Of a stretch of DNA of 64,000 nt, positions 1-10,972 are shown piece after piece; the first letter of the stretch is position 1, and each line of letters begins with the position of its first letter. Both the position numbers and the translations under genes were made by a program. The stretch is from Anaspis maculata. Taxonomy: Eukaryota > Arthropoda > Insecta > Coleoptera > Scraptiidae. The stretch is taken from assembly GCA_949128115.1 (NCBI GenBank), contig OX421965.1, positions 48,599,257-48,663,256 on the forward strand. Reading direction: 5' to 3'. Under the pieces are notes generated by a model. The model saw nothing but the letters and a program-made list of their open reading frames with translations, ran no database searches and was not told where the DNA came from.

Positions 1-815
1 GTTATCTAACAATAATAACGCATTTCATAAACATTCTTCAGGAGCGTAAATAATGGAGGGTGTTACCGATTTTTCACCCCTATTTTTCACGCCCTTCAAT
101 AATTTTGTGAATTGTTCATAGTTTTGAATTTTACGTTCAATTTGAAAGAAAAAGTTACATTGGCAAACTTCTGATAGAGGTTTCATTTTTGAGATATTTG
201 GGTTTGAAACTTTGGAGAACGTCTCAAAATATCCACTTTCAACTCAAGAGCCCAAAATAATGTTTTCCTGAAAACTTCTCGTTTTTTTAGGGAAACTGGT
301 GCTTGATCAACTAAAAACACCTGGAAAACCTATTCTAATGAAGGACTCATTAGTTATCTTAGATTCTAATTTATAGGCCTTTGAAAGTGGTGTTTTCGAG
401 ATGTTTTCCGAAGTTTCAAGATCAAATAACATGAGGATAAAACCTCTAATCAAAATTTTCCAAGAGCACATTGAACGTAGAACTCGAAAATATAAAAAAA
501 AAATACAAAATTACTCAAGGGGTACAAAATATGGGCAAAAAAAAGCAAAGGCACTCCTCATTATCCACGCTCCTGGAAAATTTTGATGGAACGCGTTATT
601 ATTGTTCGATAACGACGTAATATGCCAGTAGGCTTTGGTTCGCATTTGAACAAAATCGGTTAAAAAGCTTCAAATAATCGATTTTTCAAGTTTAACTTTG
701 AACGCCTATATTTCCGTTATAATTTATTTCGGACATATATTTGCTTCTACTTCTTTTGAAGTTTCACATCATTTCCTGAGAGGACACGATTTAAATTTGA
801 AACACCCTGTATACA
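1..815. repeat. Foldback element FB-1, copy a (left end outside window)
   Basis: An imperfect inverted repeat: the first 21 bases are matched in reverse complement at about 594-613 (one mismatch), and flanking text continues the match around a centre near 300. The right end reads AAACACCCTGTATA at 802-815. Related sequence recurs at 808-1715 and 35380-35913, which marks a dispersed family. No coding capacity is seen; the short reading frame at 401-586 is inside the repeat. Confidence 0.7.
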
Positions 816-1715
816 GGGTGTTCGGTGTTCAATAGCGAAAGCTTTGGCAATCGATAGAGCATCAAAAAATATGCAGACTTTCTCCCAAACACTTCGTTGA
901 AAAACGAACAATAACAGAGATCTAGCGATAGCCTTTCAAAGTTCAAATTGTAAAATCGTTTTTTTCGCGTAACTTTTGAGTTGTTCGACCGAATCTGTTC
1001 AAATTTGAAGCAAAGTTCACTAAAATGAGTTTTTATTGAACAATGATAATGCATTCTTTCAAACATCTTTGGGGCAAAGACATTAGGGGGTACATTCCCC
1101 CTTTTTCCCCAATTTTTTCCTACCCTGACTATTTTTAGGAATCGTTCCCATTTTTGAATTCTGCCTTCAATTAGGGAAAGAAAGTTACTCTTTCAACATT
1201 TCAATTAGAGGCTTCGTTTTCGAGACATTTCGGTTTGAAACCTCGGAAAACATCTCAAAATCACTTTCAATGAGCCCAAAAAAAATTTCCTGGAAACTTG
1301 GAGGTTTATTAACAAAAAAATTCTAGAAAACCTCTTTCAGCTGAGAAATCATGAGTTTTTTAGATTTCAATTTTTAGACCTTTGAAAGCGGTGTTTTCGA
1401 GATATTTTCCAAAGCTTCAAACCCAAATATCTCGAGAACGAAGCCTCTAAGTAACATTTGCAACAGTAACTTTCTCTTCTAAATTTAACATAGAATGTAA
1501 AAATTGGAACAATTTTTGTTGGGAAAGTAAAAAATGAGGGGGGGAAAGGGGATGATACCCCCTATAATCTTTGCCCCTGAAAAAGTTTGGGAAAAATGCG
1601 TTATTATTGTTCAATAGAGACTTGTTTCAGTAAACTCTGATAAAAATTTGAACAAAATCGATTAAACGGTTCAAAGGTTTTTTTTTTCATCGTTCATCAT
1701 AAATATAATCAGGAG
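808..1715. repeat. Foldback element FB-1, copy b
   Basis: Begins with TACAGGGTGTTC directly against the end of copy a, so the junction forms a short CCCTGTATACAGGG palindrome. Sequence around 1040-1100 (including TTTGGGGCAAAGA) is matched in reverse complement around 1553-1612. Its right end decays near 1700. The short minus-strand frame at 791-1066 lies in one arm and is not a gene. Confidence 0.65.
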
Positions 1716-3594
1716 GTATTCCATTTTTTTTGGAAAAAATGTAAAACACAGTGATTACTACAAATAAAAAACGATAATCTGAGGCCAGAATTGATTATTA
1801 GAAATTACCATTAAAATTAGTTCAATGAAAAGGAGAAACACTCTTTTCGTCTTTTCAGTTGGACATCGCCTTTAAAAAAGAGAGGGAAAAAAGTGCGTTT
1901 CTTCTAGAGCTTGAGGTGGTCAACGACCACGTGTCCAACCCGTGCCGAACAGGTGAATTCACCTGCCGCTCATATAATAACCAGGTGGGACCGAAATGGA
2001 TTACGGACCTCTAAAATTTCACTTAATTCTACGAATTTCGTTGCTGTTCTACAAATTTCATTTTATTTTCAACTATTATTGATTTTTGTTGCAGCTTATA
2101 CTTATTTCTAAATCCTAAAAAATAGACTACCCTCATTCGAGCTGGCGAAGTCAATAAACGCAGAACGGCGGACTCTGAAAGAAGAATAATATGGATTCCT
2201 CGCGGCTCCGAACGAATCGAATTTGTAAACCGATAGATACGAATTTGTTCGATCAAGTTGTCAATCAATAGGTGATGCTGCAGCTATTATAAGCCAGCGG
2301 GACAGCAACAGAAATAAAATGGACAAGAAAGAGAGAAGAAAAAAGTAATTAGGGCAAAATTGAAACGTCACTTTTTTCAACAGTGCATATTATGGGGCTA
2401 TACTATTATAGATAGGTACGCTAGTGGCTAGTGTGTGTATAGACATGCCACTTTTGAAATTTACGATACAGCTATTAAGTTAGCTCTCGGTGATTCTTTG
2501 ACTTTTTATTGAGATGCCTTGTTAAACATAATTACCCACCGATCGCGGCAATAATTACGACAAGAACAGCAAGGCGGTTTAAAAGAGATGTTGTGCTAAA
2601 GCGGCCAAAATAGCATTTTTTTCACGTCGTTGGGACAGCTCAGATGCATTCAATTATTTTCTCGGTAAGGCGTGTATGCCACTTTATAAACATCCAGTCT
2701 GAGATTTTTTGAACGTGTCTGGAGTTCTGGACGATGTTCGAAGGCTGAACGCATAATAATCAAAGTTATATGGGACTAAAGTGCTTTTTAAGATAACTAC
2801 CAAAAACGGCATGCGTCATCTCTGCGACTTGTTTTCTCAAAACGGGATCTTTGCTAAAGTCAGGTCATTTTTGTACTCCTTTTATTGTCACCCTGTACAT
2901 TGTGCAACTGGTCGACAATCAGCTGATCTAAAACGATACCTTGTAGTCAAAATATTACTCAATTGAGATTGAGGATTGAGCACCACAAGAATTTCAAAAA
3001 TCGGGAATTTTTTTCTCGAGATAGCCTCGACTTAACCGAGGCCAAATTTCGGGGTGGTCCACTCCAATTTGGCTCCTAGTTCAGAACGCATTCACCAATT
3101 TTCAAACTTAAATTATTTCACAAGGTCAAAACCGAGTTCAAAACCAAAATCTAAAACTCCTGGGATTTCAAGTTTCAACTTTTATTTCAATCGGATCACT
3201 TTTGGAGAAATTCAAAATGGCGGATTAAAGATGGCGGCAGAATAACAAAAAACCAAAAGTCAACTTGACATCCTGGACATATGTACTATTGATCAGCGTT
3301 TACACCACATCGATATCTTTCTTCCCTGAGGAGTTATCCCGGGTACGGACGGACGGACGGACGGACAAAGTGGAGCTGAAACCGCCTTTTTCCCATTTTT
3401 TGGGAAAGTGCGCTAAAAAGCGTCAGACATCACGTCTCGCAAAAACGTTCCGGCTATCTGCAAAGAGAATACGCAAAAAATGTGTTTCAAAACTGGTCCG
3501 GCCAGAGCAGCCAACTGCAAAGTTTTGGGGATTTTCTATATTTCACATTTGGCAACTTAGAAACAAAATCTCACAGCCGACTAGAATCACATGA
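1716..3594. other. Intergenic, no gene seen
   Basis: No conserved open frame and no recognised repeat fills this stretch. A short (ACGG)n run lies at about 3349-3365. The part from about 2460 to 2660 looks single-copy and AT-rich, with ATAATTAC-type homeodomain-like words; a regulatory role would be speculation. Confidence 0.5.
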
Positions 3595-3602
3595 ACGTGA
3601 AC
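3595..3602. repeat. Left 8-bp target site duplication of composite hAT-like element
   Basis: The bases ACGTGAAC stand immediately before TAGAGATGGG and recur exactly at 10965-10972, immediately after CCCATCTCTA. Eight-base duplications are typical of hAT superfamily insertions. Confidence 0.88.
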
Positions 3603-4757
3603 TAGAGATGGGAATAACGTATAGTTTTTGGTAACGCGTTACTCGTTATCGTTACCAACTAATAACGTTCCAAAATAACGTTACCAATAACGTATACCCT
3701 GGCGGAAAAGTGGAAATTCCAATACCCATATGTGCCTATTCTATTGCGGATTGCCTGCCTAGTGGTCGTTATATTCATTACTTCAATTTTTCACGTTATT
3801 CGTGAAATTCGAAGTAATAGGGATCAAAGTAATAGGAAGTTTGCGATTTCATGGAAAGTGCGACGTAACGCAACGTAGAACGTGAAAATTCCCCTGTAGC
3901 TAAGGAATTGCAAATAGCAACCTCGTCTATTTTCACGTTGAAAGTTACGTTACGTCGTACGTACGTGTGCACGCAAACTCCCCAGTAGGGGGTTTGCGAT
4001 TTCACGCAACGTACGACGTAACGCGACGTAAAACGTGAAAACTGCCCTTTAAATTGAGAATTGCAGATAACAAACTCGTCAATTTTCACGTTGAAAGTTA
4101 CGTTACGTCGTACGAACGTGTGCACGCAAACTCCCCAACAACTGTTATTTTATGCCTCGTTTTGTGCGTTTGTCTTGACTTGACTGTCTTGTCTTTCTGT
4201 TGATCTGTTGTAATAGGGAGTTTGCGATTTCATTGGGGAGTTTGCGTGCACACGTACGTAGGACGTAACGTAACTTTCAACGTGAAAATGGACAAAATTG
4301 TTATTTGCAATCCCTTAGTTACAGGGAAATTTTCACGTTATACGTTGCGTTACGTCATACGTCCGGTGAAATCGCAAACTCCCTATTGAACGTACGACGT
4401 AACGCAACGTAGAACGTGAAAACTCCCCTGTTACTAAGGAATTGCAGATGACAAACTCGCCAATTTTCACTATGGAAGTTACGTTACGTCGTGCGTACGT
4501 GTGAACGCAAACTCCTCAATGCAAGCTGTTACGTTTTATGGCCAAATTGTTATCGTTAGGTATTGTGAACTGGAACCTGCAAGTATTCAAATTGGCATGG
4601 AGATTGATTGAATGAGCAATACTTTCACGACGTATACCGTATACCCAATTCCAATTACCTGATAACGTGATAACGCGATAACGCGTTATTTCAGATGCAA
4701 TAACGTTCCGTTCCGTTCCTAGCAAATAACGTTCCAAAATAACGTTATCCAAATAAC
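3603..4757. mobile_element. Left block: AACGTTA-rich hAT MITE, right terminus lost
   Basis: Starts TAGAGATGGGAATAACG and is followed by many AACGTTA/TAACGTT words near 3613-3710. It ends with the same kind of sequence at about 4660-4757. The expected right terminus (reverse complement of the start) is absent: the sequence passes from CCAAATAACG directly into ACCCGTCAAAC, which resembles the subterminal text of the opposite end of the composite (CCCGTCAAACA when 10950 is read on the minus strand). This is the fusion point. Confidence 0.65.
3831..4518. repeat. Cluster of four palindromic MITE copies (GGGGAGTTTGCG ends)
   Basis: Four copies of about 130-155 bp lie at about 3832-3984, 3989-4133, 4238-4385 (inverted orientation) and 4386-4518. 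Each is bounded by forms of GGGAGTTTGCG and GCAAACTCCCC and holds repeated ACGTAACG/CGTTACGT words in subterminal position. An extra terminal fragment precedes copy three at 4216. The copies sit inside the left block of the composite element. Confidence 0.75.
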
Positions 4758-4774
4758 GACCCGTCAAACAATTT

Positions 4775-6310
4775 GCGTCCGTGACTCCTCTGCAGACGCA
4801 TGCGTCCAGACCCTTGTGCCCGCTATGCTGACGCATGTGTCTGGCAATGCATGCGTCCACACTGTCGACACATGCGTCCGAACGCATGCGTCTATCGAAA
4901 AGACTTCTGCGTCCAACACAATGTGCGTCTAAACTACAGACGCATGCGTCCAGACTCTTGTGTCCGCTATCCTGACGCATGTGTCTGGTGATGCATGCGT
5001 TTACAAAGTATACACATGCGTCCAAACGCACGCGCCTGTCGGAAAGGCTCATGCGTCGAATATAATGTGCGTCTAAACTACGGACACATTTGTCCAGACA
5101 CTTGAGCCTCCCAAGCGGGCGCTTGCGTTCACGTTCCAATGTGGGCACACTACAGACGCATGCGTCCAGACTCTTGTGTCCGCTATGCTGACGCATGTGT
5201 CTGGTGATGCATGCGTCCACAGAGTCGACACATGCGTCCGAACGCACGCGTCTGTCGAAAAAGCTCATGCGTCTAATACAATGTGCGTCTAAACTACGGA
5301 CGCATTCGTCCAGAAACTTACGCCTTCCAGGCGGGCGCTTGCGTTCACGTACCAATGTGAGCACACTACAGACGTATGCGTCTAGGCCTTTGTGTCCGTT
5401 ATGCTGACGCAAGTGTCTGGCAATGCATGCGTCTACAGTGCAGACACATGCGTCCGAAGGCACGCGTCTGTCGAAAAGGCTCATGCGTCAAACACAATGT
5501 GCGTCTTAACTACGGACGCATTTGTCAAGACACTTATGCCTTCCAAGCGGGCGCTTGCGTTCACTTACCAATGTGGGCACACTACAGACATATGCGTCCA
5601 GACCCTTGTGTCCGTTATTCTGACGCAAGTGTCTGGTAATTCATGCGTCCACAGTGCAGACATATGCGTCCGAACGCACGCGTCTGTCGAAAAGGCTCAT
5701 GCGTCTAATACAATGTGCGTCTAAACTACGGACGCATTCGTCCAGACACTTAAGCCTCCCAAGCGGGCGCTTGCGTTCACGTTCCAATGTGGGCACACTA
5801 CAGATGCATGCGTCCAGACTCTTGTGTCCGCTATGCTGACGCATGTGTCCACAAAGTAGACACATGCGTCCGAACGCATGCGTCTGTCTGTCCGCTATGC
5901 TGGCGCATGTGTCTGGTAATGTATGTGTCTACAGCGTCCGAACGCATGCGTCTATCGAAAAGGCTCATACGTTCAACAAAATGTGCGTCTGAGCTACAGA
6001 CGCATTCGTCCAGACAATTATGCCTCCCAAGCGGGCGCTTGCGTTCACGTACCAAATGTGGGCACACTGCAGACGCATGCGTCCAGACTCTTGTGTCCGC
6101 TATGCTGACGCATGTGTCTGGTTATGCATGCGTCCACAGAGCAGACACATGCTTCCGAACGCATGCGTCTGTCGAAAAAGTCCATGTGTCCAACATAATA
6201 TGCGTCTGATCAACGGACGCATTTGTCCAGACCCTTATGCCTTAAGACAAGCGCTTGCGTGCAAGTACCAATGTGTCCATATTACAGACACATGCGTCCG
6301 ACGCTGCGTC
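4775..6310. repeat. Satellite array 1, 216-bp unit
   Basis: The landmark TACAGACGCATGCGTCCAGA or near variants recurs at 4935, 5151, 5367, 5583 and 5799, each exactly 216 bp apart, then at 6068. The first interval is shortened. A unit holds at least eight perfect GCGTC or GACGC words, often as the palindrome ACGCATGCGT. Open frames on both strands across this array are a by-product of its composition. Confidence 0.92.
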
Positions 6311-6765
6311 AGAATGGAGGTACCTAAGCTGTTTATTGGATCCGCGCCAGTGGCGGTCAAGCGCAAGCGTGTTCGGCTACCGCTCACTGCTCAGTGCTCA
6401 GTCGCAGTCGATCATCGGTACAGACAGGTTCTTCGCGCTGGTTTTGCAAGTTTATGATTGTTGTAATTGTTGTTGAGTGTTATTTGTCAATAAGTTTTAT
6501 TGTTGTTACATTGTTACGGATTTAACATCGATATAATCCTATCAAAAGGTAAGTAATTATTACTGATTTTAGTGAGATTTGATTCTAGGACAAACGAAGC
6601 GTGTGTTCTCCGAAATATACGGAGTCGTCGCGCTTCCGACGACGATGTTGCGGCTCCTCCGAAAAGAAGCAAGTGACAAAGACGTCAGACGAGCCCTGGT
6701 GGATTTTTTGAAACGTACCAAACAGAATTCAAAAAAGGACAGCAACAAAAAGAAGAGGTGTTGAG
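6311..6765 (+). pseudogene. Transposon 5' gene module, copy 1 (promoter, short intron, exon remnant)
   Basis: Unique DNA between arrays. It holds TCAGT-type words near 6390-6405 that resemble an arthropod initiator, then a candidate 40-bp intron at 6549-6588 (AAAAG|GTAAGTAA ... GATTCTAG|GAC). The following exon-like text is shared with 7406-7500. One frame, kept in both copies, gives ACVLR, then RRASD-D/E-DV, and in copy 1 PPKRSK before a stop. Such basic segments occur near the start of hAT transposases, but there is too little to assign a family. A second frame (6579-6764) is open but not conserved in copy 2. A 40-bp intron is short for an insect. Confidence 0.5.
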
Positions 6766-6817
6766 TGTTTTTTTTTACTTCTATTCATTTATTTTTTAGG
6801 ATTTTGATTTTTGAGCG

Positions 6818-7185
6818 TATGTAACACAATGTGTGTCTAAACTACAGACTCATTCATTGGTCCCAGACCCTTGTGCCTTTCAGACGGGCGCTCACGTGCA
6901 CGTACCAATGTGTCCACATTACAGACGTATGCGTCCAGGCCATTGTGACCGCTATGCTGACGCATCTGTCTGGTGATGCATGCGTCCACAGTGAAGACCC
7001 ATGCGTCCGAACGCACACTTCTGTCGAAAATGCTCATGCGTCTAATAAAATGGTCGTCCAAACTACAGACGTATGCGTCCAGACCCTTGTGTCCACTAAG
7101 CTGACGCATGTGTCTGATTATGCATGTGCGTCCATCCATGGTCCGCCGTGTAGACACATGCGTCCGATGCTTACGTCAGGGGGGG
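6818..7185. repeat. Array 1 segment, second block
   Basis: Carries the same words as the 216-bp array (GCGTCCAGACCCTTGTG, ATGCGTCCACAG, ATGTGTCTG) and leads into the second copy of the promoter module, just as array 1 leads into the first. Array plus module therefore look duplicated as one larger unit. Confidence 0.8.
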
Positions 7186-7530
7186 AGGTCTTGGGGTGAG
7201 CTGTTTGGTGTAGGTATCCGCGCTAGTGGCGGTCAAGCGTAAGCGCGTCCGGCTTCAACTCAGCATCGCAGTCGATCGTCGCTACAGATAAGTCCCTCGC
7301 GCTCAGTTTTCAATTGTTGTGATATTGTTACGGACTTTACATCGAAATATCCTTTCCTATAAAAGGTAAGTAAACATTATAGATTTTATTGAGATTTGAT
7401 TCTAGGACAGACGAAGCGTGTGTTCTCCGAATTTTGCGGTATCGTCGCGCTTCTGACGAAGACGTTGCATCCTCTCTAACAACAAGCAAGTGACGATAAG
7501 ACGTCCGACGAGCCCTGATGATGGAAAATA
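7186..7530 (+). pseudogene. Transposon 5' gene module, copy 2
   Basis: Repeats copy 1 in order: GTGGCGGTCAAGCG at about 7227, a CAGTCGATCGTCG word near 7270, a candidate 40-bp intron at 7366-7405 with the same donor and acceptor, and the exon-like text CGAAGCGTGTGTTCTCCGAA. The candidate intron has the same length as in copy 1, which supports a real shared feature. The coding frame stops after about 28 codons in both copies. Confidence 0.5.
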
Positions 7531-7702
7531 GATTGTGAAAATATTTATCTCGACCACCAAATAGCTTCAATAGATTACCCCTCAAGCTTTGCTCTCAGGC
7601 TATTTTTGAAGCGATTTGTTCTCGTTTATTCCCACAGAATTTTCTACAAAAATATCAAAGTGAGTATATTCAGAAAAATATTCACCTATCATGAAATAAC
7701 TA

Positions 7703-8190
7703 TTGATTATTATACATATATCACGCTCTCGATTATCAGAGCTGCAAGGATAATATTAACTTATCTATTTCCTCCTGTCAAAGTCAACTGAATAAAATTG
7801 ATGTAAACAACAAAATCTGACAACTGTCACTTTGGACTTTTTTTCAATAATCAACACAATTCCATTTGTGCTCCAGATTTTCCCAGGTAAAACTGACCAA
7901 GCGTTCCCCTCGGGCTGGTTGTCCCTAGATAAATGCATGCCCTCCTACTATACGGAGTCGGGCATTTATCGTTACAACCCGCACTCGCGATTGCTAGGGC
8001 AAGATTATCGTGAAAATACCAGGTGTTTATAAATGTCTGTGATCGCATCGCCTTCGAAATCCACTTTCAATCACTACAATTGCGCCTGTTACTGTGTTTT
8101 TCGGCCTGACTCAAGCCTGCCGCGATCACAGTTTCTTATAAACACCCCGTATAAGCACTTGTGATATTGATATTACTGTTCATTATATAC
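7703..8190 (-). mobile_element. Dispersed MITE DR-A, copy 1, interrupted
   Basis: Reverse-complement match to copies at about 36390-36710 and 58139-58472: shared words include AAGTCCRAAGTGACAG and CAGTAATATCA. This copy lies inside the composite hAT-like element and is itself split by a second insertion at 8022-8148. Confidence 0.7.
8022..8148. mobile_element. Nested MITE with GGTGTTTATAA ends
   Basis: The left end GGTGTTTATAAATG...CTGTGATCGC is matched by GCGATCACAG...TTATAAACACC on the right. It is about 127 bp and interrupts the DR-A copy, giving three levels of nesting here. Confidence 0.7.
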
Positions 8191-8284
8191 CTACCTGCTT
8201 TTACGTTTTTGTATCTATGAAACGATGACGATTTATTTTCTCGGTAGTTTTCTTGAGTATCTGAAGTTTTTTTTTAAGCCTGGT

Positions 8285-10790
8285 AATGCGTCTTAAATGC
8301 CCCTGACGCAATATGAACACAAGTGTCGTACATGCGTCCGACTCAAGCGCCCGTATAAGACGGGCACACACGGGGTCAGACGAGCTGTGGACCCGGGTCC
8401 GACGCAGCGTCCGGTAATGCGTCCTAAATGTCCTTGACACAATACGGACACAAGTGTCGTACATGCGTCTGACTCAAGCGCCTGTATGAGACAGGCACAC
8501 GGGTCAGACGCATTGTGGACGCGAGTCCGTCGCAGCGTCCGGTAATGCGTCCTAAACGTCCTTGACGCAATACGGACGCAAGTGTCGTACATGCGTCTGA
8601 CTCAAGCGCCTGTATGAGACGGGCACATGGGTCAGACGCGCTGTGGACGCGGGTCCGACGCAGCGTCCGGTAATGCGTTCTAAACGTCCTTGACGCAATA
8701 CGGACGCAAGTGTCGTACATGCGTCTGACTCAAGCGCCTGTATGAGACGGGCACATGGGTCAGACGCGCTGTGGACGCGGGTCCGACGCAGCGTCCGGTA
8801 ATGCGTCCTAATCGTCCTTGACGCAATACGAACGCAAGTGTCGTACATGCGTCTGACTCAAGCGCCTGTATGAGACAAGCACACGGGTCAGACGCGCTGT
8901 GGACGCGAGTCCGTCGCAGCGTCCGGTAATGCGTCCTAAACGTCCTTGACGCAATACGGACGCAAGTGTCGTACATGCGTCTGACTCAAGCGCCTGTATG
9001 AGACGGGCACATGGGTCAGACGCGCTGTGGACGCGGGTCCGACGCAGCGTCCGGTAATGCGTCCCAAACGTCCTTGACGCAATACGGAAGCAAGTGTCGT
9101 ACATGCGTCTGACTCAAGCGCCTGTATGAGACGGGCACATGGGTCAGACGCGCTGTGGACGCGGGTCCGACGCAGCGTCCGGTAATGCGTCCTAAACGTC
9201 CTTGACGCAATACGGACGCAAGTGTTGTACATGCGTCCGACTCAAGCATCTGTATGAGACGGGCACACGGGTCAGACGCGCTGTGGACGCGGGTCCGTCG
9301 CAGCGTCCGGTAATGCGTCCTGAACGTCCTTGACGCAATACGGACGCAAGTGTCGTACATGCGTCTGACTCAAGCGCCTGTATGAGACGGGCACATGGGT
9401 CAGACGTGCTGTGGACGCGGGTCCGTCGCAGCGTCCGGTAATGCGTCCTAAACGTCCTTGACGCAATACGGACACAAGTGTCGTACATGCGTCTGACTCA
9501 AGCGCCTGTATGAGACGGGCACATGGGTCAGACGCGCTGTGGACGCGGGTCCGACGCAGCGTCCGGTAATGCGTCCTAAACGTCCTTGACGCAATACGGA
9601 CGCAAGTGTCGTACATGCGTCTGACTCAAGCGCCTGTATGAGACAGGCACACGGGTCAGACGCATTGTGGACGCGGGTCCGTCGCAGCGTCCGGTAATGC
9701 GTCCTAAACGTCCTTGACGCAATACGGACGCAAGTGTCGTACATGCGTCTGACTCAAGCGCCTGTATGAGACAGGCACACGCGTCAGACGCATTGTGGAC
9801 GCGAGTCCGTCGCAGCGTCCGGTAATGCGTCCTGAACGTCCTTGACGCAAGTGTCGTACATGCGTCTGACTCAAGCGCCTGTATGAGACGGGCACATGGG
9901 TCAGACGCGCTGGGACGCGGGTCCGACGCAGCGTCCGGTAATGCGTCCTAAACGTCCTTGACGCAATACGAACGCAAGTGTCGTACATGCGTCTGACTCA
10001 AGCGCCTGTATGAGACAAGCACACGGGTCAGACGCGCTGTGGACGCGAGTCCGTCGCAGCGTCCGGTAATGCGTCCTAAACGTCCTTGACGCAATACGGA
10101 CGCAAGTGTCGTACATGCGTCTGACTCAAGCGCCTGTATGAGACAAGCACATGGGTCAGACGTGCTGTGGACGCGGGTCCGTCGCAGCGTCCGGTAATGC
10201 GTCCTAAACGTCCTTGACGCAATACGGACACAAGTGTCGTACATGCGTCTGACTCAAGCGCCTGTATGAGACGGGCACATGGGTCAGACGTGCTGTGGAC
10301 GCGGGTCCGTCGCAGCGTCCGGTAATGCGTCCTAAACGTCCTTGACGCAATACGGACACAAGTGTCGTACATGCGTCTGACTCAAGCGCCTGTATGAGAC
10401 AGGCACACGCGTCAGACGCATTGTGGACGCGAGTCCGTCGCAGCGTCCGGTAATGCGTCCTGAACGTCCTTGACGCAAGAGTCGTACATGCGTCTGACTC
10501 AAGCGCCTGTATGAGACGGGCACATGGGTCAGACGCGCTGTGGACGCGGGTCCGACGCAGCGTCCGGTAATGCGTCCTAAACGTCCTTGACGCAACACGG
10601 ACGCAAGTGTTGTACATGCGTCCGACTCAAGCGTCTGTATGAGACGGGCACACGGGTCAGACGCGCTGTGGACGCGGGTCCGTCGCAGCGTCCGGTAATG
10701 CGTCCTAAGCGTCCTTGACGCAATACGGACGCAAGTGTCGTACATGCGTCTGACTCAAGCGCCTGTGTGAGACAGTCACATCCGTCAGAC
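8285..10790. repeat. Satellite array 2, 128-bp unit, about 19-20 copies
   Basis: Near-identical units repeat every 128 bp (for example the CGTACATGCGTCTGACTCAA landmark). Each holds about eight GCGTC/GACGC words. Two units have a short internal deletion (9841-9855 and about 10466-10485). Sequence variants recur in blocks, such as AGGCACACGCGTC followed by the deleted form at about 9770 and 10400, so segments of several units were copied together. Because 128 is not a multiple of three, staggered minus-strand frames of about 98 codons appear in series; I do not regard them as genes. Confidence 0.95.
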
Positions 10791-10954
10791 GAATGCGTCC
10801 ACTTCACAGACCTTTGCGCCAAGGACGTTTAGGACGCATTCTTGGACATTGTGTCGGACGCGTGTCCGTCTGTGCCCGACGCACAATTTGTGTCTACATG
10901 GACGCACATGTGGACGCACTGTGGACGCATTCATTGAAAATGTTTGACGGGCGA
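10791..10954. repeat. Degenerate right flank of array 2
   Basis: GGACGCA/TGCGTCC words continue at wider, irregular spacing up to the right terminus of the composite element (GTGGACGCATTCATTG, then GTTTGACGGGCGACCC). This is probably the ancestral subterminal region from which array 2 expanded. Confidence 0.7.
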
Positions 10955-10964
10955 CCCATCTCTA

Positions 10965-10972
10965 ACGTGAAC
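10965..10972. repeat. Right 8-bp target site duplication
   Basis: ACGTGAAC, an exact copy of 3595-3602, directly follows CCCATCTCTA. Confidence 0.88.

Larger units (their letters stand above)
3603..10964. mobile_element. 7.36-kb composite hAT-like element carrying satellite arrays
   Basis: The 10-bp terminal inverted repeat TAGAGATGGG at 3603-3612 is matched by CCCATCTCTA at 10955-10964, and the pair is flanked by the exact duplication ACGTGAAC. One transposition event therefore seems to have moved everything between. Inside, left to right: an AACGTTA-rich block with four nested MITEs, a 216-bp tandem array, a promoter/intron module, more array, a second copy of that module, a dispersed MITE interrupted by another, and a 128-bp tandem array. 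No intact transposase is seen, so the element is non-autonomous. The left block and the right part look like two different families fused near 4758, where an internal pair of terminal repeats is missing. hAT assignment rests on the 8-bp duplication and terminal form. Confidence 0.82.

Noticed and set aside
4516..5484. A 322-codon minus-strand frame
   Set aside because: It runs through the 216-bp array and part of the MITE cluster, with overlapping open frames on the other strand; its repeats mirror the satellite unit (216 is a multiple of three).
4775..10790. CRISPR-like array
   Set aside because: Units are directly adjacent satellites without unique spacers, in clearly eukaryotic DNA.
8201..10822. 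A series of about 98-codon minus-strand frames with repeated protein text (MYDTCVRIASRTFRTH and on)
   Set aside because: They follow the 128-bp satellite period, shift frame from unit to unit and overlap each other; the openness comes from the base composition of the repeat.
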